Source of the DNA: Bradyrhizobium sp. CSA207 | GTDB lineage: Bacteria > Pseudomonadota > Alphaproteobacteria > Rhizobiales > Xanthobacteraceae | Direction of reading: 5' to 3' | Length of the DNA stretch: 64,000 nt | NCBI RefSeq assembly: GCF_029051685.1 | Contig: NZ_JAACFT010000030.1 | Location: forward strand, 1-64,000 | Shown: piece by piece, positions 52,067 through 60,970 of the stretch | How the letters are laid out: every line of letters begins with the position of its first letter | How positions within the stretch are numbered: the stretch's first letter is position 1 | Translations under genes and position numbers: made by a program | The notes under the pieces: model-generated | Database searches by the model: none | Told to the model about the DNA's origin: nothing | What the model saw: only the letters and a program-made list of their open reading frames with translations

Positions 52067-54166
52067 ATGGTTCAGGCAATTGTCTTTCTGCCTCTGCTGG
52101 GCGCCATTCTTGCTGGCTTGATCTCGCTTTTCGGCGCGCATGCCCGTAACCCCTCAGGCGACACGGTCGAGCATCACGACAACCACGGTCACGGCGCGCA
52201 GGCGCATGTGTCCGATACGATCAACGAGGATGCGTCCGTCATCCACGAGACCCATCACGAGCCCGGCGACGGGCACGACGACCACGGCCCGGCCGAACCG
52301 CCGGCGCAGGGTTCGCGCGCGGCTGAGCTGATCACGACGGCACTCCTGTTCGTGTCGGCGGCGCTGTCCTGGATGACGCTGGTCGACGTCGGCTTCATGC
52401 ACCACGACGCCCGGATCCAGCTGTTGCCCTGGATCTTCTCCGGTGACCTCCAGGTCTATTGGACGCTGCGGGTCGACACGCTCACCGCCGTGATGCTGGT
52501 GGTGGTGACCACCGTGTCCTCGCTGGTGCACCTCTATTCCATCGGCTACATGGACGAGGACCCGTACCGGCCACGTTTCTTCGGTTACCTCTCGCTGTTC
52601 ACCTTCGCCATGCTGATGCTGGTGACCGCCGACAACCTGGTCCAGCTGTTCTTCGGGTGGGAAGGCGTCGGTCTCGCCAGCTATCTCTTGATCGGCTTCT
52701 GGTACCAGAAGCCGTCGGCGAACGCGGCCGCGATCAAGGCCTTCGTGGTCAACCGCGTCGGCGATTTCGGCTTCGCGCTCGGCATCTTCGCAATCTTCAT
52801 GCTGGCCGGCTCGACCGATTTAGAGACCATCTTCCACGCCGCCCCCGGCCTCACCGGCAAGACCATCGACTTCCTCGGCTGGCACGCCGACGCGCTGACC
52901 TTGACCTGCCTGCTGCTGTTCATGGGCGCGATGGGCAAGTCGGCGCAGTTCCTGCTGCACACCTGGTTGCCGGACGCGATGGAAGGCCCGACCCCGGTCT
53001 CGGCGCTGATCCATGCCGCGACCATGGTCACCGCCGGCGTGTTCATGGTGGCGCGGCTGTCGCCGCTGTTCGAGCTCGCGCCGAACGCCCAGGCCGTCGT
53101 GATGTTCTTCGGCGCCACCACCGCGTTCTTCGCCGCGACCATCGGCCTCGTCCAGAACGACATCAAGCGCATCGTCGCTTATTCGACCTGTTCGCAGCTC
53201 GGCTACATGTTCGTGGCGATGGGGGCGGGGGCCTATTCGGTCGGCATGTTCCATCTGTTCACGCACGCCTTCTTCAAGGCGCTGCTGTTCTTGGGCTCCG
53301 GCTCGGTGATCTACGCGATGCATCATGAGCAGGACATCCGAAGCATGGGCGGCCTGTGGCGCAAGATCCCCTACACCTATGCGGTGATGGTGGTCGGCAC
53401 GCTCGCGCTCACCGGCTTCCCGCTCACCGCCGGCTATTTCTCCAAGGACGCCATCATCGAGTCCGCTTACGCCGCGCATAATCCGTTCGCGATGTACGGC
53501 TTCCTGATGACCGTTGTCGCCGCCGGCCTGACCTCGTTCTATTCCTGGCGCCTGATCTTCAAGACCTTCCATGGCGAGCCGCATGACGACCATCACTATG
53601 AGGCGGCGCACGAGGCCCCGGTCTGGATGCTGATCCCGATCGGCGTGCTCGCGGTCGGCTCCATCATGGCCGGCTTCCCGTTCAAGGAGCTGTTCGCCGG
53701 TCACGGCATCGAGGAGTTCTTCCGCGAGTCGGTGAAGATGAACCCCCACATCATTGAGGAGATGCACCACATCCCTGAGACCATCGCCTTGCTGCCGACA
53801 GTGATGATGGTACTCGGCTTCCTGGTGTCGTATCTGTTCTACATCCGGCGGCCGTATCTGCCGGTCGAGCTCGCCAAGACCCAGCCGATGCTGTACCAGT
53901 TCCTGCTCAACAAATGGTACTTCGACGAGCTCTACGACATCATCTTCGTCCGTCCGGCGAAATGGATCGGCTACCAGCTCTGGAAGAAGGGCGACGGCTT
54001 CATCATCGACGGCCTCGGTCCCGACGGCGTTTCGGCACGCGTGCTCGATCTCACCCGCCAAGTGGTCAAGATCCAGACCGGCTATCTCTATCACTACGCG
54101 TTCGCCATGCTGATCGGTGCCGCCGGCCTGATCACCTGGTTCATGTTCGGCTTAGGAGGCCAGTAA
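52067..54166 (+). CDS. nuoL: NADH-quinone oxidoreductase subunit L with a His-rich insertion
   Basis: A 699-residue distal antiporter-like subunit, with the long lateral helix in its C-terminal third. Conserved segments include GWEGVGLASYLLIGFWY, KSAQFLLHTWLPDAMEGPTPVSALIHAATMVTAGV and the QLGYMFVAMGAG region. Between the first and second membrane helices (residues about 27-84) there is an extra polar segment with ten His and many Asp/Glu (EHHDNHGHG, HETHHEPGDGHDDHG) that is absent from E. coli NuoL. A second His cluster, HGEPHDDHHYEAAHE, lies near residue 510. The start is supported by spacing to nuoK. Confidence 0.96.
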   Translation: MVQAIVFLPLLGAILAGLISLFGAHARNPSGDTVEHHDNHGHGAQAHVSDTINEDASVIHETHHEPGDGHDDHGPAEPPAQGSRAAELITTALLFVSAALSWMTLVDVGFMHHDARIQLLPWIFSGDLQVYWTLRVDTLTAVMLVVVTTVSSLVHLYSIGYMDEDPYRPRFFGYLSLFTFAMLMLVTADNLVQLFFGWEGVGLASYLLIGFWYQKPSANAAAIKAFVVNRVGDFGFALGIFAIFMLAGSTDLETIFHAAPGLTGKTIDFLGWHADALTLTCLLLFMGAMGKSAQFLLHTWLPDAMEGPTPVSALIHAATMVTAGVFMVARLSPLFELAPNAQAVVMFFGATTAFFAATIGLVQNDIKRIVAYSTCSQLGYMFVAMGAGAYSVGMFHLFTHAFFKALLFLGSGSVIYAMHHEQDIRSMGGLWRKIPYTYAVMVVGTLALTGFPLTAGYFSKDAIIESAYAAHNPFAMYGFLMTVVAAGLTSFYSWRLIFKTFHGEPHDDHHYEAAHEAPVWMLIPIGVLAVGSIMAGFPFKELFAGHGIEEFFRESVKMNPHIIEEMHHIPETIALLPTVMMVLGFLVSYLFYIRRPYLPVELAKTQPMLYQFLLNKWYFDELYDIIFVRPAKWIGYQLWKKGDGFIIDGLGPDGVSARVLDLTRQVVKIQTGYLYHYAFAMLIGAAGLITWFMFGLGGQ

Positions 54167-55675
54167 ATGACGACCTGGCCCATCCTATCGGTCACGACGT
54201 TCCTGCCGCTGGTCGGTGCGCTGATCGTTTATCTCAGTCGCGGCGATGACGAGGCCGCCCGGCGCAATTCGCGCTGGATCGCGCTATGGACCACGCTGAT
54301 CACCTTCGCGGTGTCGGTGATCCTGGTGATGCGCTTCGACCCGTCCAACGCCGATTTCCAGTTCGTCGAGAAGGCGAACTGGCTCGCCACCGGCATTACC
54401 TACCACATGGGCGTGGACGGCATTTCGCTGCCGCTGTTGATTCTGACCACCGCCATCATGCCGTTCTGCATCATCGCGAGCTGGAAGGCGGTCACCAACC
54501 GCGTCCGCGAATACATGATGGCGTTCCTGATCCTGGAAACGCTGATGATCGGCACCTTCTCGGCGCTCGATCTCGTGCTGTTCTATCTGTTCTTCGAAGG
54601 CGGCCTGATCCCGATGTTCCTGATCATCGGGGTCTGGGGCGGCCCGCGCCGGGTCTACGCCTCGTTCAAGTTCTTCCTCTACACGCTGCTCGGCTCGGTC
54701 CTGATGCTGCTCGCCATCATGGCGCTGTACTGGAACGGCGGCACCACCGACATCCCGACCCTGATGCATACCGCGGTGCCGCGTTCGTTGCAGACCTGGG
54801 CGTGGCTGGCCTTCTTCGCTTCCTTTGCGGTGAAGATGCCGATGTGGCCGGTGCACACCTGGCTGCCCGACGCGCACGTTGAGGCGCCGACCGCGGGTTC
54901 GGTGGTGCTGGCCGCGATCCTGTTGAAGATGGGCGGCTACGGCTTCCTGCGCTTCTCGCTGCCGATGTTCCCGTTGGCCTCGTATGACTTCGCGCCGCTG
55001 GTGTTCACGCTCTCGGCGATCGCCATCATCTACACCTCGCTGGTGGCCTTGATGCAGGACGACATGAAGAAGCTGATTGCGTACTCCTCGGTCGCGCACA
55101 TGGGCTTCGTTACCATGGGCATCTTCGCCGGCACCATGCAGGGCGTCGCCGGCGGCGTGTTCCAGATGGTCTCGCACGGCATCGTCTCCGGCGCGCTGTT
55201 CCTCTGCGTCGGCATCGTCTACGACCGCATGCACACCCGCGAGATCGCGGCCTATGGCGGCCTCGTCAACCGGATGCCGCTCTATGCGCTGACCTTCATG
55301 GTCTTTACCATGGCCAATGTCGGCCTGCCCGGAACGAGCGGCTTCGTTGGCGAGTTCATGACGCTGCTCGGCACCTTCAAGGTCTCGATCCCGACCGCGT
55401 TCTTCGCCAGCTTCGGCGTTATCCTGTCGGCCTGCTACGCGCTCTGGCTCTACCGCAAGGTCGTATTCGGGGCGTTGGTCAAGCCCTCGATGATGAGCAT
55501 GAAGGATCTCACCTTCCGGGAGTGCCTGACGCTATTTCCGCTGATCGCGCTGACGATCCTGTTCGGCATCTATCCGAAGCCGGTGCTCGACATGTCGGCC
55601 GCCTCGGTCCAGCAACTCGTCAACAACTATAACACCGCTGTGACGGCCGTGAAGGCCGCCGCACTGCTCCAGTGA
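54167..55675 (+). CDS. nuoM: NADH-quinone oxidoreductase subunit M
   Basis: A 502-residue antiporter-like subunit with 14 helices. Signatures are YHMGVDGISLPLLILTT, the Glu-containing FFEGGLIPMFLIIGVWGG and VKMPMWPVHTWLPDAHVEAPTAGSVVLAAILLKMGGYG. It starts directly after the nuoL stop. Confidence 0.97.
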   Translation: MTTWPILSVTTFLPLVGALIVYLSRGDDEAARRNSRWIALWTTLITFAVSVILVMRFDPSNADFQFVEKANWLATGITYHMGVDGISLPLLILTTAIMPFCIIASWKAVTNRVREYMMAFLILETLMIGTFSALDLVLFYLFFEGGLIPMFLIIGVWGGPRRVYASFKFFLYTLLGSVLMLLAIMALYWNGGTTDIPTLMHTAVPRSLQTWAWLAFFASFAVKMPMWPVHTWLPDAHVEAPTAGSVVLAAILLKMGGYGFLRFSLPMFPLASYDFAPLVFTLSAIAIIYTSLVALMQDDMKKLIAYSSVAHMGFVTMGIFAGTMQGVAGGVFQMVSHGIVSGALFLCVGIVYDRMHTREIAAYGGLVNRMPLYALTFMVFTMANVGLPGTSGFVGEFMTLLGTFKVSIPTAFFASFGVILSACYALWLYRKVVFGALVKPSMMSMKDLTFRECLTLFPLIALTILFGIYPKPVLDMSAASVQQLVNNYNTAVTAVKAAALLQ

Positions 55676-55697
55676 GCGGGCAGGTCAGGATATCGTC

Positions 55698-57134
55698 ATG
55701 AGCTTTGAGACTGCAGGTTATCAACTGGCGCCGGTGCTGCCCGAGCTCGTGCTCGCGGTCGGCGCCATGGCACTGCTGATGCTGGGCGCCTATCGCGGGC
55801 AGGAGACGACCAAGACGGTCACTTCGCTTTCGGTCCTGCTCCTGGTCGCGGTCGGCGTGCTCGTGTATCTTCAGCCCGCGGGCAAGCAGGTGACCTTCGG
55901 CGGCAGCTTCATCGTCGACGATTTTGCCCGCTTCATGAAGATCCTCGCCCTGATCGGGTCGGCCGTGACGCTGGTGCTGTCGACCGAATTCCTGTCGGAC
56001 CCGTCGCGCCGCATCTTCGAATATTCGATCCTGGTGCTGCTCTCGACGCTCGGCATGATGGTGCTGATCTCGGCCGGCGATTTGATCTCGCTCTATCTCG
56101 GTCTCGAGCTGATGTCGCTCGCGCTCTACGTCGTGGCGGCCTCGAACCGCGATAATGCCAAGTCGACCGAAGCCGGCCTGAAGTACTTTGTGCTGGGCGC
56201 GCTGTCCTCGGGCATGCTGCTGTACGGCGCCTCGCTGATTTACGGCTTCACCGGCACTGTCAGCTTCAGCGGCATCGCGGCGGCCGCGACCGTCTCGCAT
56301 GTCGGCCTGGTGTTTGGTCTTGTCTTCCTGCTCGCCGGCCTCTGCTTCAAGGTCTCGGCGGTGCCGTTCCACATGTGGACGCCTGACGTCTACGAGGGTG
56401 CGCCGACCCCGGTCACCGCCTTCTTTGCATCGGCGCCAAAGGTCGCCGCGCTCGCCGTCTTCACCCGCGTCACGCTCACCGCATTCCCCGGCATCGTCTC
56501 GCAGTGGCAGCAGATCCTGGTGTTCGTGGCGATCGCCTCGATGGCGTTGGGCTCGTTTGCCGCCATCGGCCAGAGCAACATCAAGCGCCTGATGGCCTAT
56601 TCCTCGATCGGCCATATGGGCTTTGCCCTGGTCGGCCTCGCTGCCGGCACGGTCGAGGGCGCACAGGGCGTCCTGATGTACATCGTGATCTACGTCGCGA
56701 TGACGCTCGGCTCGTTCTCGATCATCCTCGCCATGCGGCGCAACGGCCAAGCGGTCGAGCAGATCAGCGACTTCGCCGGCCTGTCGCGGACCAATCCGCT
56801 GCTCGCCTTCATGTTCGCGATGCTGCTGTTCTCGCTGGCCGGCATTCCGCCGCTCGCCGGCTTCTTCGCCAAATGGTACGTCTTCGTCGCGGCGATCAAG
56901 GCCAATTTGTTCACGCTGGCGGTGATCGGCGTGCTGACCAGCGTGGTCGGCGCCTACTACTATCTCAGCATCATCAAGACGATGTATTTCGACGAGCCGG
57001 CCGGCCAGGTCGATCCGGTGCGCGTCGAGGTAAAGACGGTGCTGGCGGTCGCGGGCCTGTTCAATATTCTGTTCGCGCTGTTCGCGGGGCCGGTGGTGAG
57101 CGTCGCCTCCGCCGCGGCAAAGTCGCTGTTTTAG
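55698..57134 (+). CDS. nuoN: NADH-quinone oxidoreductase subunit N
   Basis: A 478-residue antiporter-like subunit. Key segments are LYLGLELMSLALYVVAA, KVSAVPFHMWTPDVYEGAPTPVTAFFASAPKVAA and the C-terminal YYLSIIKTMYFDEPA. It is the last nuo gene. birA begins one base after its stop, so transcription likely continues into birA and rnj. Confidence 0.97.
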   Translation: MSFETAGYQLAPVLPELVLAVGAMALLMLGAYRGQETTKTVTSLSVLLLVAVGVLVYLQPAGKQVTFGGSFIVDDFARFMKILALIGSAVTLVLSTEFLSDPSRRIFEYSILVLLSTLGMMVLISAGDLISLYLGLELMSLALYVVAASNRDNAKSTEAGLKYFVLGALSSGMLLYGASLIYGFTGTVSFSGIAAAATVSHVGLVFGLVFLLAGLCFKVSAVPFHMWTPDVYEGAPTPVTAFFASAPKVAALAVFTRVTLTAFPGIVSQWQQILVFVAIASMALGSFAAIGQSNIKRLMAYSSIGHMGFALVGLAAGTVEGAQGVLMYIVIYVAMTLGSFSIILAMRRNGQAVEQISDFAGLSRTNPLLAFMFAMLLFSLAGIPPLAGFFAKWYVFVAAIKANLFTLAVIGVLTSVVGAYYYLSIIKTMYFDEPAGQVDPVRVEVKTVLAVAGLFNILFALFAGPVVSVASAAAKSLF

Positions 57135-57135
57135 G

Positions 57136-57942
57136 ATGGGATTCGCGCTAGGTCCTCGCGCAGCGTCGGCGGGCTACAAGCTCGCAGCCTTCGAGCGGAC
57201 CGGCTCGACCAACACCGAGGCGATCGCAAGCGCTCGCGCCGGCGAACGAAGCCCGACCTGGTTCGTGACATCCGAGCAGACCGCCGGGCGCGGCCGGCGC
57301 CAGCGCCCCTGGATCGCGCCGCGCGGCAATCTGGCGGCCAGCGTGCTCGAGATCGTCGACGTCGCCCCTGCGGTCGCCGCCACGATCGGTTTTGCGGCGG
57401 GGCTCGCGGAAGAAGCCGCCCTTGAGAAGGTCAGCCTCGAGGCCGCGCTGCGGCTCGGTCCTGACAGGCCGAGATACGCCCTGAAATGGCCGAACGACGT
57501 TCTTGCGAACGGCAAGAAGCTGGTCGGCATCGGGCTCGAAGCCGAAGCCGTCGGCGACCGCCTTGCCGTGGTCGTCGGCATCGGCACCAATGTCGTGGCG
57601 GCGCCGGAGGGCACGCCCACGCCGGCCGTGTCTCTGGCCGCCCTGGGCGTCCAGATCAGCGCGGAAGAGCTGTTTTCAGCGCTGTCGGACGCCTGGGTGG
57701 AGCTCCGCGGCATCTGGGACAATGGCCGGGGCTTTGCGGAGATTCGCAAACTGTGGCTGGAGCGTGCCGCCGGGCTTGGCGAGCGGGTCGCGATCAATAC
57801 GGGAGCGACGACGCTGGAAGGCATTTTTGACACCATCGACGACACCGGTTGCCTGATCGTCCGCACCGCTGACGGCCGACGCCTGCCGGTGGCGGCCGGC
57901 GAGGTGTTCTTCGGCTCGGCCGCCTCCGTGGGAGCTGCGTGA
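57136..57942 (+). CDS. birA: Biotin-[acetyl-CoA carboxylase] ligase
   Basis: A 268-residue monofunctional biotin protein ligase that attaches biotin to carboxylase carrier proteins. The adenylate-binding motif is GRGRRQRPWIAPRGNL, followed by KWPNDVLANGKKLVGIGLEAE and a C-terminal SH3-like domain. There is no N-terminal helix-turn-helix, so it is not a repressor. It is joined to nuoN and overlaps rnj by one base. Confidence 0.94.
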   Translation: MGFALGPRAASAGYKLAAFERTGSTNTEAIASARAGERSPTWFVTSEQTAGRGRRQRPWIAPRGNLAASVLEIVDVAPAVAATIGFAAGLAEEAALEKVSLEAALRLGPDRPRYALKWPNDVLANGKKLVGIGLEAEAVGDRLAVVVGIGTNVVAAPEGTPTPAVSLAALGVQISAEELFSALSDAWVELRGIWDNGRGFAEIRKLWLERAAGLGERVAINTGATTLEGIFDTIDDTGCLIVRTADGRRLPVAAGEVFFGSAASVGAA

Positions 57943-59612
57943 TGGCGAAACCTGACGAACTGGTATTTGCGCCGCTCGGCGGCGTCGGCGAAATCGGCAT
58001 GAACCTGTCGATCTACGGCCTCGGCAGCCGCCAGCAGCGTGCCTGGCTGGCGATCGATCTCGGCGTCTCCTTCGGCGACGAGGAGCATCTGCCGGGCATC
58101 GACCTGATCATGCCCGACATCAGCTTCCTGGAGAAGGAGCGCAAGAACCTGATGGGGCTGGTGCTGACCCATGCCCATGAGGACCATTTTGGCGCCATCA
58201 TCGACCTCTGGCCGAAGCTGAAATGCCCGATCTACGCGACGCAGTTCAGCGCCGCGCTGTTCGAGGCCAAATGCGCCGCCGAGCGCAACGCGCCGAAGAT
58301 CCCGGTGACGGTTGTGCCGTCGGGCGGGCGCGTCGATATCGGCCCGTTCAACGTCGAGTTCATCCCGGTCGCGCATTCGATCCCGGAATCGCACGCGCTG
58401 GCGATCCACACCGAGGTCGGCACGGTGCTGCACACCGGTGACTGGAAGATCGACCCGACCCCGATCATCGGCCGCCCGACTGACGAAAAGCGGCTGCGCG
58501 AGCTCGGCGATCAGGGCGTGCTCGCCCTGATCGGCGATTCCACCAACGCGGTCCGCGACGGCCGCTCGCCCTCGGAAGCCGAGGTCGCCAAGACCATCAT
58601 CGAGCTGGTCAAGGCCGCCAAGGGCCGCGTCGCGGTCACGACCTTCGCCTCCAACGTCGCTCGCATCAAAGCCGTGGCCGATGCCGCCAAGGCCGCCGAC
58701 CGCGAGGTCGTCGTGGTCGGGCGCGCCATGGAGCGCGTGTCGCAGGTCGCGCGCGAGACCGGCTATCTCGACGGCGTGCAGAATTTCCGCTCGACCGACA
58801 TTTACGGCCATCTGCCGCAGGACAAGGTGCTGGCGCTCTGCACCGGCAGCCAGGGCGAGGCCCGCGCGGCACTGGCGCGCATCGCCAATGACGACCATCC
58901 GGAGATCACGCTCAACAGGGGCGACAGCGTGATCTTCTCCTCGCGCACCATTCCCGGCAACGAGAAGGCCGTCGGCTCGATCATCAACAATCTGATCCTC
59001 CAGGGCGTCGAGGTCATCACCGACCGAACCCATCTGGTCCACGTCTCCGGCCATCCGCGCCGCGACGAGTTGCGCGACATGATCGCCTGGGTGCGCCCGC
59101 AGCTCCTGATCCCGGTCCATGGCGAGGCCCTGCACCTGCATGAGCACGCAAAACTCGCGCGGGCGGCCGGTGTGCCGCGCGTGCTGGTGGTCCGCAATGG
59201 CGACCTGATCAAGCTCGGCCCCGGCGATCCCGGCATCATCGGCGAAGTGCCCTCGGGCCGCCTCTACAAGGACGGCGCGATCCTGGAGGATTCCAAATCG
59301 CGCGCGGTGGTCGAGCGGCGCCGGTTGGGATTCTCGGGCTGCGCCTTTGTCGCCATCGCCATGACCGAGCAGGGCGAGTTGGCCGACGATCCCGAGGTCG
59401 ATCTCGTCGGCGTCCCCGAGAAGAACAGGGCGGGCGAGCTTTTTGACGAACTCGTCTTCGATGCCGTGATGTCGACCATCGAGGGTCTGCCAAAGGCACG
59501 CCGCCGCGATGCGGATGCGCTGGCGGAATCCGTCCGCCGCACGGTGCGGGCCGTCATCAACGAACATTGGGGCAAAAAGCCCCCCTGTCTGGTACATGTC
59601 CTGACAGTCTAA
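57942..59612 (+). CDS. rnj: Ribonuclease J
   Basis: A 556-residue metallo-beta-lactamase/beta-CASP RNase that acts as an endo- and 5'-3' exonuclease in RNA maturation and decay. The HxHxDH zinc motif is LTHAHEDHFGA (His77, His79, Asp81, His82). Further ligands are in FIPVAHSIPESHAL and HTGDWKID, and the beta-CASP motifs are TTFASNVARI, CTGSQGEARA and VHVSGHPRRDEL. The start is ATG 57942, overlapping birA. Confidence 0.95.
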   Translation: MAKPDELVFAPLGGVGEIGMNLSIYGLGSRQQRAWLAIDLGVSFGDEEHLPGIDLIMPDISFLEKERKNLMGLVLTHAHEDHFGAIIDLWPKLKCPIYATQFSAALFEAKCAAERNAPKIPVTVVPSGGRVDIGPFNVEFIPVAHSIPESHALAIHTEVGTVLHTGDWKIDPTPIIGRPTDEKRLRELGDQGVLALIGDSTNAVRDGRSPSEAEVAKTIIELVKAAKGRVAVTTFASNVARIKAVADAAKAADREVVVVGRAMERVSQVARETGYLDGVQNFRSTDIYGHLPQDKVLALCTGSQGEARAALARIANDDHPEITLNRGDSVIFSSRTIPGNEKAVGSIINNLILQGVEVITDRTHLVHVSGHPRRDELRDMIAWVRPQLLIPVHGEALHLHEHAKLARAAGVPRVLVVRNGDLIKLGPGDPGIIGEVPSGRLYKDGAILEDSKSRAVVERRRLGFSGCAFVAIAMTEQGELADDPEVDLVGVPEKNRAGELFDELVFDAVMSTIEGLPKARRRDADALAESVRRTVRAVINEHWGKKPPCLVHVLTV

Positions 59613-59617
59613 TTTAG

Positions 59618-59662
59618 GCATGATCTTTTCGGAAAACCGCTTCACACTTTTCCGGATCATGC
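59618..59662. repeat. Palindromic repeat between rnj and mce
   Basis: GCATGATC (59618-59625) and GATCATGC (59655-59662) flank CGGAAAA/TTTTCCG arms, giving a 45-base hairpin. It looks like a dispersed intergenic repeat and may serve as a transcription terminator or mRNA stabiliser at the end of the nuo-birA-rnj unit. Confidence 0.8.
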
Positions 59663-59678
59663 TCTGAGGGAGAGAAAC

Positions 59679-60083
59679 ATGCTGGGTCGGCTCAACCATG
59701 TCGCGATCGCGACCAAGGATGCCGTCAAGGCCGCAAAGATTTACGGTGCGGCGTTCGGGGCACAGATCTCGGAGGCCGTCGCGCTGCCCGAGCATGGCGT
59801 CACCACCGTGTTCGCGACGCTGCCCAACACCAAGATCGAGTTCATCGAGCCGCTCGGCGACGGCTCGCCGATCGCAAAGTTCCTGGAGCGCAATGCCGAC
59901 GGCGGCATCCACCATGTCTGCTACGAGGTCATCGACATCATCGCCTCGCGCGACACGCTGGTGAAGGAGGGCGCAAGGGTGCTCGGTGACGGCGTGCCGA
60001 AGATCGGCGCGCACGGCAAGCCGGTGCTGTTCCTGCATCCGAAGGATTTTTCGGGCGCCCTCGTCGAAATCGAGCAGGCGTAG
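59679..60083 (+). CDS. mce: Methylmalonyl-CoA epimerase
   Basis: A 134-residue glyoxalase-fold enzyme that interconverts the R and S forms of methylmalonyl-CoA in propionate metabolism. Metal ligands are His7 in LNHVAIAT, the Gln/Glu of VTTVFATLPNTKIEFIEPLG, His in GGIHHVCYEV, and the terminal Glu of FSGALVEIEQ. GAGGGAGAG precedes the ATG. Confidence 0.93.
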   Translation: MLGRLNHVAIATKDAVKAAKIYGAAFGAQISEAVALPEHGVTTVFATLPNTKIEFIEPLGDGSPIAKFLERNADGGIHHVCYEVIDIIASRDTLVKEGARVLGDGVPKIGAHGKPVLFLHPKDFSGALVEIEQA

Positions 60084-60092
60084 GGCCGAACC

Positions 60093-60368
60093 ATGGCCGT
60101 CCAGATATCAACCGCGCTCGCGATCTACTTCGTCATCTGGTGGGTCGCGCTGTTCCTGACGCTGCCGTTCGGCGTGCGCAGCCAGCACGAGGACGGCGTC
60201 GGCGCGCCCGGCACCGATCCCGGCGCGCCGATCCTGACCGGCATGCGGCGCAAGTTGATCTGGACCACGATCATCTCGGCGGTCATCTACGGAATCGGCA
60301 TGGCCGCCTATCAGGCCGGCTATCTCTCAGTCGAACGCTTGTCGAAATTGATGGGAATGCCGTTCTAG
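60093..60368 (+). CDS. DUF1467 family membrane protein
   Basis: A 91-residue protein with two helices (about 6-26 and 55-76) and the family segment IYFVIWWVALFLTLPFGVRSQHEDG followed by PGTDPGAP. It is typically found next to mce in alphaproteobacteria, as here (nine-base gap). Function is unknown. Confidence 0.9.
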   Translation: MAVQISTALAIYFVIWWVALFLTLPFGVRSQHEDGVGAPGTDPGAPILTGMRRKLIWTTIISAVIYGIGMAAYQAGYLSVERLSKLMGMPF

Positions 60369-60372
60369 CTTC

Positions 60373-60504
60373 ACCTCTCCCGAAGGGAGAGGTCGGATCG
60401 CATCGAAAGATGCGATCCGGGTGAGGGGTTCTTGTTTCGCTTTGCGCTGCGGCCCCTCACCCGGATTGCTGCGCAATCCGACCTCTCCCCGCTGGGGAGA
60501 GGTG
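60373..60504. repeat. Long imperfect inverted repeat (CACCTCTCCC family)
   Basis: CACCTCTCCC at 60373 and GGGAGAGGTG ending at 60504 bound a 132-base element with nested arms: GAGAGGTCGGAT and its complement, and CCGGGTGAGGGG and its complement. It should form a strong cruciform or RNA hairpin. It sits between the DUF1467 gene and the next small gene. Confidence 0.85.
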
Positions 60505-60587
60505 TACCGCCTCGGCGACAGACCTTGCTTAGTCTCATCACTCGCTTAGAATTTTGCACTTGGTTTATTGCTTTTGGGGGAAAACGA

Positions 60588-60935
60588 ATGACTTTTCAGA
60601 GGATCGTCATTGCGCTTCTGGTGCTGATCGTCGCCGGCATCGGTGCCATCGGCTACGTCGAGTGGCGAATGGCCGGGCAGGTGCGGACGCTGAAGGCGTT
60701 CGTGGAGGGCTACGTCTTCAACGAGGCGGTGATGGCCTGCGAGCAGGCGAAGAGCTCGACGCCGTTCAAATGGAACGGCGGCAAGAGCACCTCGGTGATC
60801 GGGCTGAACTCGGTCAAGCCAGATAAATACCACGTCAGCGCCAGCTACACGCTGGTGGCGGACAGCGTTTATTGTGATTACGATCCGATCAAAAGAAAGG
60901 CCGGGATCGGCTCGAGCTTCCTGGAGCGGGAGTAA
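60588..60935 (+). CDS. Small exported or anchored protein of unknown function
   Basis: A 115-residue protein with an N-terminal hydrophobic segment (RIVIALLVLIVAGIGAIGYV, residues 5-24) and a periplasmic part containing two Cys (VMACEQAK and SVYCDYD) that could form a disulfide. I do not recognise the family. ATG 60588 is supported by GGGGG eight bases upstream. It precedes mtnK by 35 bases. Confidence 0.7.
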   Translation: MTFQRIVIALLVLIVAGIGAIGYVEWRMAGQVRTLKAFVEGYVFNEAVMACEQAKSSTPFKWNGGKSTSVIGLNSVKPDKYHVSASYTLVADSVYCDYDPIKRKAGIGSSFLERE

Positions 60936-60970
60936 CGGTCCGGCCATGCCAGGCATGGGATGGGATCGTC

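Noticed and set aside
57174..60038. A 954-codon open frame antisense to birA, rnj and mce
   Set aside because: It crosses three well-supported genes and a palindromic repeat, and its sequence is compositionally biased with no family features.
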